NCBI GenBank assembly: GCA_017442585.1
Contig: JAFRZM010000040.1
Span: forward strand, 62,001 to 126,000
Direction: 5' to 3'
Origin: Lachnospiraceae bacterium
Lineage (GTDB): Bacteria; Bacillota; Clostridia; Lachnospirales; Lachnospiraceae
Length of the DNA: 64,000 nucleotides
This document shows positions 9,345-17,420 of this stretch, piece after piece. The first letter of the stretch is position 1. Each line of letters opens with the position of its first letter. The translations under genes were made by a program, and so were the position numbers. The notes below the pieces were generated by a model. That model made no database searches. It was not told where the DNA came from and was given only the letters and a program-made list of their open reading frames with translations.

Positions 9345-10289
9345 TTAATTAAAATATACAAGTTCTTCTTCCGGTTTTTCTGCCGGAACAGCCGATTCTA
9401 CGTAAAGAACCGGACCTTTTCCCTTATATTCAAGGGCGAATTCGTTCTTTATCCTGGCTGTAATATTAACCCATGACTTATGCGGGATTTCTTTTGACTT
9501 ATCATACTTTGCCTTAAATCCGATAAACTGAACATCTTCTATACAGCATGTCATAGCAAATCTTCCCGGTACAAAAGTACCCGCCTTCATCTTATCAGGG
9601 TTATAGCAAAGTGCTAAGAATTTCACCGTTTTACCGTCGTATTTTTTAGGATTGTCCTGACAATCCATAAACCAGATTGCATAATCCATATCGGTTATAT
9701 CAAGCACATCCGCATTGATATCATACGGCAACGGTTCGGGTGTCTCATCTATAGTGCCATCCTTACGCTCATATACTATCTGTGCACGACGATTATTTGT
9801 CTTAACAGCCGTTCTGAACTTAGTCTTTGGAGTATTCTCGTCAGAACGGTTGAAGATTACAACATCGGATAAAAGCATCTGTTCCATCATCATTACACGC
9901 ATATTGGTAAGATAATTCTCAAATGTCGATGCATCAACCGTCGTTAATACCTGCACAAGTTCGCATCCTTCAGGTAAAAGATCTTCCGCAAACCCTGCGA
10001 CTTCCCATGTGCCGTTATACTCGATAAAAATATTCTCAGGATTATACTCATCTATACACTTCTCGAGAAATTCCGTATTAAACTCATCCTTTTCTTCGCA
10101 AGTTATAAGCTTCGCATTCATCTTTGAAAGGATTTCTTCATCAAATTCTTCTTCGCCGTCTTCACACATAATTATGATATTACGACTACCTCTGGCGAAA
10201 TCATTCTCAATAAGTGTTTCTTTTATAAGCGAAGTTTTTCCGCTATCCATAAAACCGGTAAACAAATATACCGCAATAGATTCTTCCAT
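9345..10289 (-). CDS. G3E (COG0523) GTPase fused to a YcgQ-like C-terminal domain
   Basis: The 314-residue protein has a SIMIBI-class P-loop (GFMDSGKTS, residues 12-20), a Walker B-like FIEYNG at 88-93 and FNRSD (146-150) as the base-recognition motif, placing it in the CobW/HypB/UreG superfamily. The family metal-binding Cys motif (CxCC) is absent: the equivalent segment reads LITCEEK near residue 64. Residues about 195-314 resemble the C-terminal domain of YcgQ/TIGR03943 proteins, with GRFAMTCC at 243-249. This suggests a fused metal-handling GTPase whose permease partner is elsewhere. It directly follows the His-rich G3E GTPase by 11 bases, so the two probably act together. The substrate metal is unknown. 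Confidence 0.75.
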   Translation of the reverse strand: MEESIAVYLFTGFMDSGKTSLIKETLIENDFARGSRNIIIMCEDGEEEFDEEILSKMNAKLITCEEKDEFNTEFLEKCIDEYNPENIFIEYNGTWEVAGFAEDLLPEGCELVQVLTTVDASTFENYLTNMRVMMMEQMLLSDVVIFNRSDENTPKTKFRTAVKTNNRRAQIVYERKDGTIDETPEPLPYDINADVLDITDMDYAIWFMDCQDNPKKYDGKTVKFLALCYNPDKMKAGTFVPGRFAMTCCIEDVQFIGFKAKYDKSKEIPHKSWVNITARIKNEFALEYKGKGPVLYVESAVPAEKPEEELVYFN

Positions 10290-10300
10290 CTTACTCTTCC

Positions 10301-11443
10301 TTACTTAATTCCAAAAAGCTCTCTTATTTCGTCTTCGTTAACCTTTGTACCGATAACTACGAGACGTCCCGTATAATCAGGTGCACCGTCACGAAGTTCG
10401 AAGTCTCCCGGTACCATATCGAAGTATATCCACTTTCCGTCAGTTGCCGGAATCATACCCTTTGCACGAAGGATACATGATTCATACTTTTCTGAGTTAA
10501 CAAGTGTATCCAGTGCTTTTTCAACAACGCTTCTGTCAAACTTATGCGGTGTCTCAATTCCGATTGATGTAAATACATCATCTGCATGATGATGGTGATG
10601 ATGATCATGCTCTTCCTCATGATGGTGATGACAACAGCACTCATGATCATGATCGTCGTGATCGTGGTGATGCTCATGCTCATCGTGATCATGGTCGTGG
10701 TGATGCTCATGTTCATCGTGATCATGATGGTGACAACACTCATGATCATCGTCGTCATGATCGTGATGATGATGCTCGTGCTCATGCTCACGCTCGTGCT
10801 CTTCATGAAGCTCATGTGCTTCATGCATAAGGTCATCCATAAATGAAGACTTGCCTTCGACAGCGCTTAATATAACCTCTCCCTTAAGTTCGTCCCAAGG
10901 AGTCGTGATTATTGCCGCATTAGGATTCTTCTCTTTTAATACCTTAACTACTTCTTCAAGCTTATCAGCTTCCATATCCTGAGTTCTTGATAAAACTATA
11001 GTTGTCGCAAACTCTACCTGGTTATTGAAAAACTCACCGAATGCCTTCATCTGTTTTAATGCTTTCTTTGCATTTACTACAGTAACAAGAGCATTAAGTT
11101 TTACCGGAACATCCTTTTGTACATCTACAACAGATGCCATAACATCAGAAAGCTTACCTACGCCTGAAGGTTCAACTAAAATTCTATCAGGATGAAATCT
11201 TTCTACCACTTCATTCAAGCTCTTTGCAAAATCGCCTACCAACGTACAGCAGATACATCCCGAATTCATCTCTGTGATTTCAATACCGGCATCCTTCAAA
11301 AATCCCGAATCAATACCTACTTCACCATATTCATTCTCAATTAAAACAACTTTTTCACCCTTAAATACTTCCTCGAGCATCTTTCTTATAAGAGTTGTCT
11401 TACCTGCTCCCAAAAAGCCCGAAATAATATCAATCTTTGTCAT
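10301..11443 (-). CDS. G3E (COG0523) GTPase with histidine-rich metal-binding linker
   Basis: Putative metal chaperone/insertase GTPase of 380 residues. It has the P-loop GFLGAGKTT (9-17), the family Cys motif SGCICC (61-66) and the VEPSG Walker B segment (90-94). A CobW C-terminal domain starts near residue 290. Between the two, residues about 207-286 form an extreme linker with roughly 40 His plus many Asp/Glu and three Cys clusters (ECC, ECCC). Such tails bind Zn, Ni or Co in related proteins such as HypB and YeiR-type GTPases. It is the first gene of a pair with the YcgQ-fused GTPase. No Zur-type operator was recognised upstream, so the metal remains undetermined. Confidence 0.88.
   Translation of the reverse strand: MTKIDIISGFLGAGKTTLIRKMLEEVFKGEKVVLIENEYGEVGIDSGFLKDAGIEITEMNSGCICCTLVGDFAKSLNEVVERFHPDRILVEPSGVGKLSDVMASVVDVQKDVPVKLNALVTVVNAKKALKQMKAFGEFFNNQVEFATTIVLSRTQDMEADKLEEVVKVLKEKNPNAAIITTPWDELKGEVILSAVEGKSSFMDDLMHEAHELHEEHEREHEHEHHHHDHDDDDHECCHHHDHDEHEHHHDHDHDEHEHHHDHDDHDHECCCHHHHEEEHDHHHHHHADDVFTSIGIETPHKFDRSVVEKALDTLVNSEKYESCILRAKGMIPATDGKWIYFDMVPGDFELRDGAPDYTGRLVVIGTKVNEDEIRELFGIK
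10584..10820. repeat. Low-complexity repeat encoding the His/Asp linker
   Basis: An internally repetitive stretch of CAT/CAC/GAT-type codons inside the G3E GTPase gene. For example, TCGTGGTGATGCTCATG occurs at 10662-10678 and again at 10695-10711, a 33-bp period that keeps the reading frame. Such DNA is prone to in-frame slippage, so linker length may vary between strains. Confidence 0.8.
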
Positions 11444-11484
11444 TTATAACGCTTCCTTTCTAAAGATATCAAAATATCATTAAA

Positions 11485-11511
11485 TCGAGTAGGGAAAAGC
11501 TCCCTACCCGA
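11485..11511 (-). terminator. Hairpin after argS
   Basis: An inverted repeat TCGGGTAGGGA/TCCCTACTCGA (one G-U pair) with a 5-base loop lies between argS and the G3E GTPase gene. It is followed by TTTAATGATATTTTG, a weak T-tract. It probably ends the argS transcript at least partly. Confidence 0.6.
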
Positions 11512-11534
11512 TAATACACTTAAATCACCGTTTC

Positions 11535-13301
11535 TTACATTCTTTCAGGTGCTTCAAATCCCAAAAGATCTATGCATGTCTCAAGCACTTCCTTGGTAAG
11601 CTTAAGGAGTAATATATATCCTGCCTGCTTATCTTTGTCCTCGCAAGACATAATGTTCGTTTCATGATAGAAATGATTAAAGACATTAGCAAGTTCATAA
11701 ATATATGCGCAAATCTTATGAGGTGCATATTCTGCAGCAGCGCCTTCCATCATAGTGGAAAACGCCGAAAGTTTAAGCATAAGATCCTTCTCGTCCTTAT
11801 TTGCCGGCGGTAAAATCTTTTTACCTTCCGTCGAAAGTCCCGCTGCATTATACTTTGCAAGAATAGACTTTATACGAACGATGGAATATAAAAGATATGG
11901 TCCTGTATTACCTTCAAATGAAGTGAATCGGTCAATATCAAATATATAATCCTTTGTTGCCTGGTTTGAAAGATCACCGTACTTTAATGCAGCAAGTCCG
12001 ACTATCTTCGCATTCTCTCTTGCTTCCTTTTCATCCTTATCACCATTGTCCATGATTTTATTATACATCTCATCTTCAATGTCTTTAAGAAGGCTTGAAA
12101 GTCTCATGACACCGCCGTCACGCGTCTTAAACGGCTTTCCATCCTTACCGTTCATCGTTCCGAATCCGATATGAACAAGTTTCATATCATCTTTAACATA
12201 TCCCGCTTTTCTTACTACACGAAATACCTGCATAAAATGAAGTTCCTGACGCTTATCAACGACGTATATTATCTCATCCGGATTCTGATCATGCACACGC
12301 ATCATTATTGTTCCGATATCAGTCGTTGCATAAAGAGCAGCACCGTCAGACTTTCTTATAAGACAAGGCGGCATTTCGCGCTTATCTGTCTCCTCTGCCA
12401 CATCTACTACCAACGCACCATCGGATTCATGTGCTATATGTCTGTCCTCAAGATCCTTTATCATATCAGGAATATACGGCTGCGCGTTGCTTTCACCAAG
12501 CCAAAGCTCGAAATCAACATTCAAATTACCATAGTTGATTTTAAGATCCGCAAACGAAAGATTTAAGATATGATCAAGGAGTGCTCTGTAGGCACGATTG
12601 CCCTTTTGCATCTGGCTCGTAACTTCCATGGCTTCCTTGTGGTAATCCTCATGTTCCTTTGAATATGCCGAGGCAAAAGGATACATTTCTTCAAGATCTG
12701 CCAATGTAAACGGTGGTTCTTTCGGATACTCACCGGTATAGCTTTCATCGAAATAAGGAAGATCAGGTTTTCTTCTTCTTAACTCCGTAATAAGAAGTCC
12801 TATAGGAAGACCCCAATCACCGATATGAATATCACCATATACCGTATGTCCCGCATACCTTAAAATACGTTTAACGCTTTCACCTATTATTGCAGGACGA
12901 AGATGACCGATATGAAGCGGCTTTGCTACATTCGGTCCGCCGTAATCTATAACTATCGTCTTAGGATTCTTTGTTTTTTCAAAGCCAAAATCCTTTGTTG
13001 TCGCCATCTTATTCATTCTTTCAGCCATAAATTCAGGCGAAAGATCAAGATTTAAGAATCCCGGCTTAACGGATTCAACCTTTGAAAACATTGTATTATT
13101 CTTTAATACTGCAGCAATATCATCCGCAATCATAAACGGTGCTTTACCGGCAATCTTAGCCAGCGCCATTGCACCATTACACTGATATTCGCAAAGATCC
13201 GGGCGGTTTGAAACTGTAACCTTACCGTATGTTTCATCGTATCCGGCCTCTTTAAATGCGGTTGCTACCGCACTTGAAATCTCATCAATTAAATTCTGCA
13301 T
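11535..13301 (-). CDS. argS: Arginyl-tRNA synthetase
   Basis: Class I synthetase for tRNA-Arg, 588 residues. The HIGH signature appears in KPLHIGHLRPAIIGES, preceded by the conserved VIDYGGPNVA. The KMSKS-equivalent loop reads PFKTRDGGVMRL. The C-terminal anticodon-binding domain ends with the typical LLGFEAPERM. It starts at the ATG at 13301 and lies 35 bases downstream of the dapF-like gene on the same strand, so cotranscription from the promoter at 14769-14797 is plausible. Confidence 0.97.
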   Translation of the reverse strand: MQNLIDEISSAVATAFKEAGYDETYGKVTVSNRPDLCEYQCNGAMALAKIAGKAPFMIADDIAAVLKNNTMFSKVESVKPGFLNLDLSPEFMAERMNKMATTKDFGFEKTKNPKTIVIDYGGPNVAKPLHIGHLRPAIIGESVKRILRYAGHTVYGDIHIGDWGLPIGLLITELRRRKPDLPYFDESYTGEYPKEPPFTLADLEEMYPFASAYSKEHEDYHKEAMEVTSQMQKGNRAYRALLDHILNLSFADLKINYGNLNVDFELWLGESNAQPYIPDMIKDLEDRHIAHESDGALVVDVAEETDKREMPPCLIRKSDGAALYATTDIGTIMMRVHDQNPDEIIYVVDKRQELHFMQVFRVVRKAGYVKDDMKLVHIGFGTMNGKDGKPFKTRDGGVMRLSSLLKDIEDEMYNKIMDNGDKDEKEARENAKIVGLAALKYGDLSNQATKDYIFDIDRFTSFEGNTGPYLLYSIVRIKSILAKYNAAGLSTEGKKILPPANKDEKDLMLKLSAFSTMMEGAAAEYAPHKICAYIYELANVFNHFYHETNIMSCEDKDKQAGYILLLKLTKEVLETCIDLLGFEAPERM

Positions 13302-13336
13302 TCCCTTATCTCCTATTTATCTGTCAGCCGCTCTTC

Positions 13337-14185
13337 TTAATTTGCAAAGAACGACTCTGATATCATCATCATTCCGACACTGTCGACGGAACCTGTCATT
13401 ATTATCTCATCATTATCATTTAACTCAACCGTTAAGCTTCCTCCCGGCTGAATAACCTCTATCTTGCGCTCTGTAAGGCCAAGTCTATTCGTTACCGCAC
13501 AGGCCGCACAAGCAGATGTTCCTGATGCAAGTGTATATCCGGCACCTCGCTCATATACTTCGATTGCAACATGTTCTCTATCTATAACATGCATCATCAT
13601 AAAGTTAATTCGCATTGGGAAATACTCTGCAGACTCTACCATCGGTCCGAGTGCCATGACTTTTTCACACGAAATCTCATCCGTTATATATGCACAATGC
13701 GGGTTACCTACACTAAGACATGTGACTTCGTAAGGATTACCTCCGAAATACATTGCCTCATTTATAACCTCACGTTCGTCTCCAGTAACCGGTATGTCGG
13801 TAGATTTAAAACTTGCTTTACCCATATTAGCACGAACCAATGTAGCATCATCATTTAGTATTTCAACATAAGCCTTATTGTTGTCAGTATAAAACTCTAC
13901 CGTCTTATCTTTGACATACCCGTTGTCAAAAAGATACTTCGCAAAAATTCGAACTCCGGTACCGGAATTCTGTGCTCTCGATCCGTCAGGGTTAAAGCAC
14001 TCAACATATATCTTTCCGTCCTTAAAAAACGGCCCGTATAGAATACCGTCGGCTCCGACACCGAAATTTCTTTTGCATAATTTTCTTATATGTGATTCGA
14101 GAAGCTTAACATCACAGATCTTTGGATCGATCACAAGGTAATCATTACCAAGTCCGTGATATTTCTTAATCTCATAAGATGCCAT
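13337..14185 (-). CDS. dapF: DapF-family epimerase homologue with both catalytic Cys replaced by Ser
   Basis: A 282-residue protein with the two-lobed DapF layout (YHGLGNDYLVID start, FNPDGSRAQ, GNPHCAYI, YERGAGYTLASGT). Canonical diaminopimelate epimerase uses two cysteines, in CGNG and ACGTG contexts, as acid and base. Here the corresponding residues are Ser74 (AQNSGTGVR) and Ser221 (LASGTSACAAC), and the codons TCC and TCA were read directly. Cys226 and Cys229 lie close to the second site. It may be a diverged but active epimerase, a weak one, or an enzyme with another substrate. Context (argS downstream, an unknown protein upstream) does not settle its function. The gene symbol reflects family, not demonstrated activity. 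Confidence 0.8.
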   Translation of the reverse strand: MASYEIKKYHGLGNDYLVIDPKICDVKLLESHIRKLCKRNFGVGADGILYGPFFKDGKIYVECFNPDGSRAQNSGTGVRIFAKYLFDNGYVKDKTVEFYTDNNKAYVEILNDDATLVRANMGKASFKSTDIPVTGDEREVINEAMYFGGNPYEVTCLSVGNPHCAYITDEISCEKVMALGPMVESAEYFPMRINFMMMHVIDREHVAIEVYERGAGYTLASGTSACAACAVTNRLGLTERKIEVIQPGGSLTVELNDNDEIIMTGSVDSVGMMMISESFFAN

Positions 14186-14198
14186 TTTAATATCCCCT

Positions 14199-14729
14199 TT
14201 ATTCGTTCAGCATATTCTGTGCTATGATGCTTTGAAGATCATCGTCTTTTTTACCAAGGATAGCTTCTGCCTGAGATTTCGTCTCATCAGATATATCACC
14301 CTTCCCGTAAAGTCCGGAATACGATCCCGTAGTTGCGTTATATGCATCATCACGTACAGCGTTGCCGCCCGAAAGTTTTTCTTCCCATTCTTTCTTTTTC
14401 GCAAGGTTGTCTGCTTCAGCTTCAGCCTGCAAACGCCTGAAAATCTCATCTGCCTGTGCAAGAACATCAGGATCGACATCAGATACGTCAAGTGTCGGAT
14501 CCTCAAGGACAATACCCGCAGCCTCAGCATTTGCAACACTTTTAGCCTTGATCTCCTCTTCGTTTAAAGCCGAATCGTCAGTACTCATGGCGTCTGTTTC
14601 AATGTTTTCACGCTCTTCTTCTTCCTCCGTTACAAAATGGATCCTGCTTCTTTTTACAATCGAATGCTTAAGGTCATCTTGAAAATTACGTCGATCTATC
14701 GTGTCAATGATAGGTGCTCGGTCTTTCAT
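14199..14729 (-). CDS. Acidic protein of unknown function
   Basis: A 176-residue, Glu/Asp-rich, probably cytoplasmic protein with no signal peptide or membrane span. After a basic start (MKDRAPIIDTIDRRNFQDD) there is an acidic patch (TEEEEERENIE), then an Ala/Glu-rich helical region likely to form a coiled coil (about residues 85-125). The C-terminus ends DLQSIIAQNMLNE. The ATG at 14729 is preferred because AAGGACGG then sits about 10 bases upstream. An upstream in-frame GTG at 14738 would lie too close to it. It is the first gene after a promoter-like element and is followed by dapF after 13 bases. No family is recognised. Confidence 0.7.
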   Translation of the reverse strand: MKDRAPIIDTIDRRNFQDDLKHSIVKRSRIHFVTEEEEERENIETDAMSTDDSALNEEEIKAKSVANAEAAGIVLEDPTLDVSDVDPDVLAQADEIFRRLQAEAEADNLAKKKEWEEKLSGGNAVRDDAYNATTGSYSGLYGKGDISDETKSQAEAILGKKDDDLQSIIAQNMLNE

Positions 14730-14768
14730 GATGATCACCGTCCTTTCTCACCGGCTAAACCACATTAT

Positions 14769-14797
14769 ATGATACCATAAACAGCTATTCTATTCAA
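14769..14797 (-). promoter_or_regulatory. Promoter for the acidic protein-dapF-argS unit
   Basis: TTGAAT (14792-14797) and TATCAT (14769-14774) on the minus strand are separated by 17 bp. A TG dinucleotide lies directly before the -10, and an overlapping TATAAT is just downstream. The element sits directly after the hydF stop codon. Confidence 0.6.
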
Positions 14798-14799
14798 TG

Positions 14800-16005
14800 T
14801 TACAATAACGGTGCAACGGCTCTGTCCAAAATGCCTGTCATATAGGCTATCATAATGCCGTAATTGGTCATTTTAATTCCTTTTTCCTTAGACAGCTCCA
14901 TTCTGTGCTCAAGCTCTTTATCATTAAGCATGCAACCGCCGCAATGAATAATAAGCTTTACTCCGTCAAGTGCACTTGCGAAATCCGTTCCTGAGGTAAG
15001 ACGAATCTTAGGTTCAAATCCAAGCGTCTTTTTTATAAGAGCCGGAATTTTAACCGCACCGATATCGCCACACTGTCTATGATGCGTACATCCTTCCGAA
15101 ATAAGGATTGTATCATCAGGTTTAATATTCTTCAAACTCTTTGCAGACTCAACCAAATAGTTAAGATCATAATTTATTCTAGCAAGTAAAATTGAAAACG
15201 ATGTTAACGGTATATTTTTCGGAACTATCGCTCCTACCTTTGCAAAAGCCTGGCTATCCGTAACAATAAGCTTAGGCGGATTCTTTAAAGATTTAATTGC
15301 TGCTTCCAATTCATCCGGTTCAACAACCATCGTAATGCCCTTAAAATGTAAAACATCACGAATTGCCTGCTGCTGCGGAAGTATCATTCTTCCTTTAGGC
15401 GCCGATTCATCTATAGGCGTTACCAGAACTATAACATCATCCTTTTTCACAAGATCCGAAAGCATATGATCTTCTCTGATCTTGCCCTTAAACATATTAC
15501 CTATGTATGTCTTTAATTCATCGATACGCTCATTAAACTTGGCACTTACAAGGAAATAATGTCCCTTTACAAACGGATCCGACTCAATTCGCTTTTTATC
15601 AATATCAGTCATCTTATCCGCTTTATTTACAATTATAAGATACGGAAGTTTACGGACATTTATCTCATTTATAAGCGCAATTTCCGCGCGTCCCATGATA
15701 GATGTTCCATCGACAACAATTAAAGCCACGTCAGTTTTTCCCAAAACTTCAAAAGCCTTTGTTATTCTCTCTTTTCCAAGAATACTGTTATCATTTAATC
15801 CCGGAGTATCTATTAAAACACAAGGTCCGATAGGAAAAAGCTCAATCGCTTTAAATACCGGATCGGTTGTCGTACCTTCGATATCGGATACAATAGATGT
15901 TTTCTGACCTGTCAAAGCATTTATAAGGCTTGATTTACCGGCATTGGTGTGTCCGAATATACCAATATGAACCCTTTCGGAACGTGGTGTGTCTGTTAAT
16001 CCCAT
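14800..16005 (-). CDS. hydF: [FeFe]-hydrogenase maturation GTPase HydF
   Basis: Scaffold GTPase on which HydE and HydG products are assembled into the 2Fe subcluster before transfer to hydrogenase. The N-terminal Ras-like GTPase domain has GHTNAGKSSL (G1), DTPGLND (G3) and NKAD (G4). The C-terminal cluster-binding domain carries the HydF signature CxH (EGCTHHRQCGD) followed about 45 residues later by HCGGC. The ATG at 16005 is chosen for its AGGAGG at 9 bases. The 401-residue length fits the family. HydE, HydG and the hydrogenase are not in this window. A hairpin with a T-run lies just before its ribosome binding site. Confidence 0.95.
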   Translation of the reverse strand: MGLTDTPRSERVHIGIFGHTNAGKSSLINALTGQKTSIVSDIEGTTTDPVFKAIELFPIGPCVLIDTPGLNDNSILGKERITKAFEVLGKTDVALIVVDGTSIMGRAEIALINEINVRKLPYLIIVNKADKMTDIDKKRIESDPFVKGHYFLVSAKFNERIDELKTYIGNMFKGKIREDHMLSDLVKKDDVIVLVTPIDESAPKGRMILPQQQAIRDVLHFKGITMVVEPDELEAAIKSLKNPPKLIVTDSQAFAKVGAIVPKNIPLTSFSILLARINYDLNYLVESAKSLKNIKPDDTILISEGCTHHRQCGDIGAVKIPALIKKTLGFEPKIRLTSGTDFASALDGVKLIIHCGGCMLNDKELEHRMELSKEKGIKMTNYGIMIAYMTGILDRAVAPLL

Positions 16006-16020
16006 GTCACAATTCCTCCT

Positions 16021-16058
16021 AAAAATCAAGAGGCGTACCTGTCCGATACGCCCCTCTT
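16021..16058 (-). terminator. Terminator or attenuator between ftsZ and hydF
   Basis: A stem (AAGAGG.GGCGTA pairing with TACGCCTCTT) lies at 16028-16058 and is followed by GATTTTT on the minus strand. The T-run abuts the AGGAGG of hydF, so the structure both ends the dcw transcript and could limit read-through into hydF. Confidence 0.75.
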
Positions 16059-16070
16059 ATTATCTTAAAA

Positions 16071-17297
16071 CTACTTTCTCGAATTCTGTAAGAAATCCGG
16101 AATCTTGATATCCTTCTTCTCAACCTTGCTTTCCAATGTTCCCGGTGCCTTAATGCCACCCTGTGCAAGCGGTGTCTCTACTGTTGGTGTTTCCACCGGC
16201 TTTGTTCTTTGAATATTAGGAATGGTTGTTGTACTCTGCGGAACGTTAGTCTGCTGTGCCGGCTGTACCGGAGTTACTATAGGTTTTCTCATTACAGGAG
16301 CGCTCGCGCTCTTTCCGAAACCTATTCTATCCTGAATTCCTGCAGGACGAGCTTCAAGTCCTGTTGCAATAACGGTAATTGACACCTCATCTGCCTTTGT
16401 CTCATCTGACAACATACCGAATATGATATTGGCATTATCACCTACAAGATCCTGTACATATGATGCAGCCTCATCAGCATCGTATATTGTAATATCACCT
16501 GTCATATTAATGATAACATGGCTTGCACCGTTAATCGATGTCTCAAGAAGAGGACTTGATACTGCAAGCTTAACAGCTTCGAGTGCCTTATTCTCACCGG
16601 ATGCAGATCCGATACCAATGTGAGCCACGCCCTTATTCTGCATTACTGTCTTAACATCAGCGAAGTCAAGGTTAATTGTTGCCGGCTTATTAATAAGATC
16701 GGTAATACCCTGAACTGCCTGCTGTAATACCTGGTCCGCCTTCTTTAATGCTTCCGTCATTGAAGTTCTTCTCTCAGAAATCTCCAATAACTTGTCATTA
16801 GGAATTACAATTAATGTGTCAACACAGTCTTTTAATTTATCTATACCCTGGAGGGCATTGTTCATTCTTACTCTTGCCTCGAATCTGAACGGCTTTGTAA
16901 CAACACCGACTGTAAGTATTCCGAGGTCTTTACTGATTTTAGCAACTACCGGTGCGGCACCAGTACCGGTTCCGCCACCCATACCACAAGTTACGAATAC
17001 CATATCCGCACCTTCAATGGCATTTCTTATATCATCTTCAGATTCTTCTGCAGCCTTCTGTCCGATTTCAGGAACAGCACCTGCACCAAGTCCCTTTGTG
17101 AGTTTCTCACCAATCTGTACTACTCTTTCGGCTTTACATAACTTTAATGCCTGCTTATCGGTATTGATACCGACAAACTCTACTCCGCCGATATTCTCAT
17201 CTATCATACGATTAACAGCATTGTTACCGGCTCCGCCTACGCCGACAACCACTATTCTTGCGGCTACATCAATTCCACTATCCTTAAGTTCAAGCAA
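16071..17297 (-). CDS. ftsZ: Cell division protein FtsZ
   Basis: Tubulin-like GTPase that forms the Z ring. The 408-residue protein has the tubulin signature [10 protein letters not shown] near residue 105, the NTD KQAL segment, and the T7-type loop in NLDFADV. The C-terminal linker is Pro/Thr/Gln-rich and leads to the conserved tail peptide [10 protein letters not shown] that binds FtsA/SepF-type partners. Translation starts at a TTG (17295-17297) with GGAGG 7 bases upstream, and no ATG fits the conserved N-terminus. It is the last gene of the dcw cluster, 123 bases after ftsQ. Confidence 0.97.
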   Translation of the reverse strand: MLELKDSGIDVAARIVVVGVGGAGNNAVNRMIDENIGGVEFVGINTDKQALKLCKAERVVQIGEKLTKGLGAGAVPEIGQKAAEESEDDIRNAIEGADMVFVTCGMGGGTGTGAAPVVAKISKDLGILTVGVVTKPFRFEARVRMNNALQGIDKLKDCVDTLIVIPNDKLLEISERRTSMTEALKKADQVLQQAVQGITDLINKPATINLDFADVKTVMQNKGVAHIGIGSASGENKALEAVKLAVSSPLLETSINGASHVIINMTGDITIYDADEAASYVQDLVGDNANIIFGMLSDETKADEVSITVIATGLEARPAGIQDRIGFGKSASAPVMRKPIVTPVQPAQQTNVPQSTTTIPNIQRTKPVETPTVETPLAQGGIKAPGTLESKVEKKDIKIPDFLQNSRK

Positions 17298-17420
17298 GGT
17301 TCTTCCTCCTTCTTTTAGGTCATCCCTAAGTCATTTATATAAAAATCATAATTAGCATAAATTTAAACATACTACTAGTTATAATAACTTTTTTTCGAAA
17401 AATAATCAACCGAAAAATAA

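Noticed and set aside
10453..10846. Met/Ile/Val-rich open frames overlapping the His-rich linker on both strands
   Set aside because: They are frame-shifted readings of the CAT/GAT repeat and have no ribosome binding site or family resemblance.
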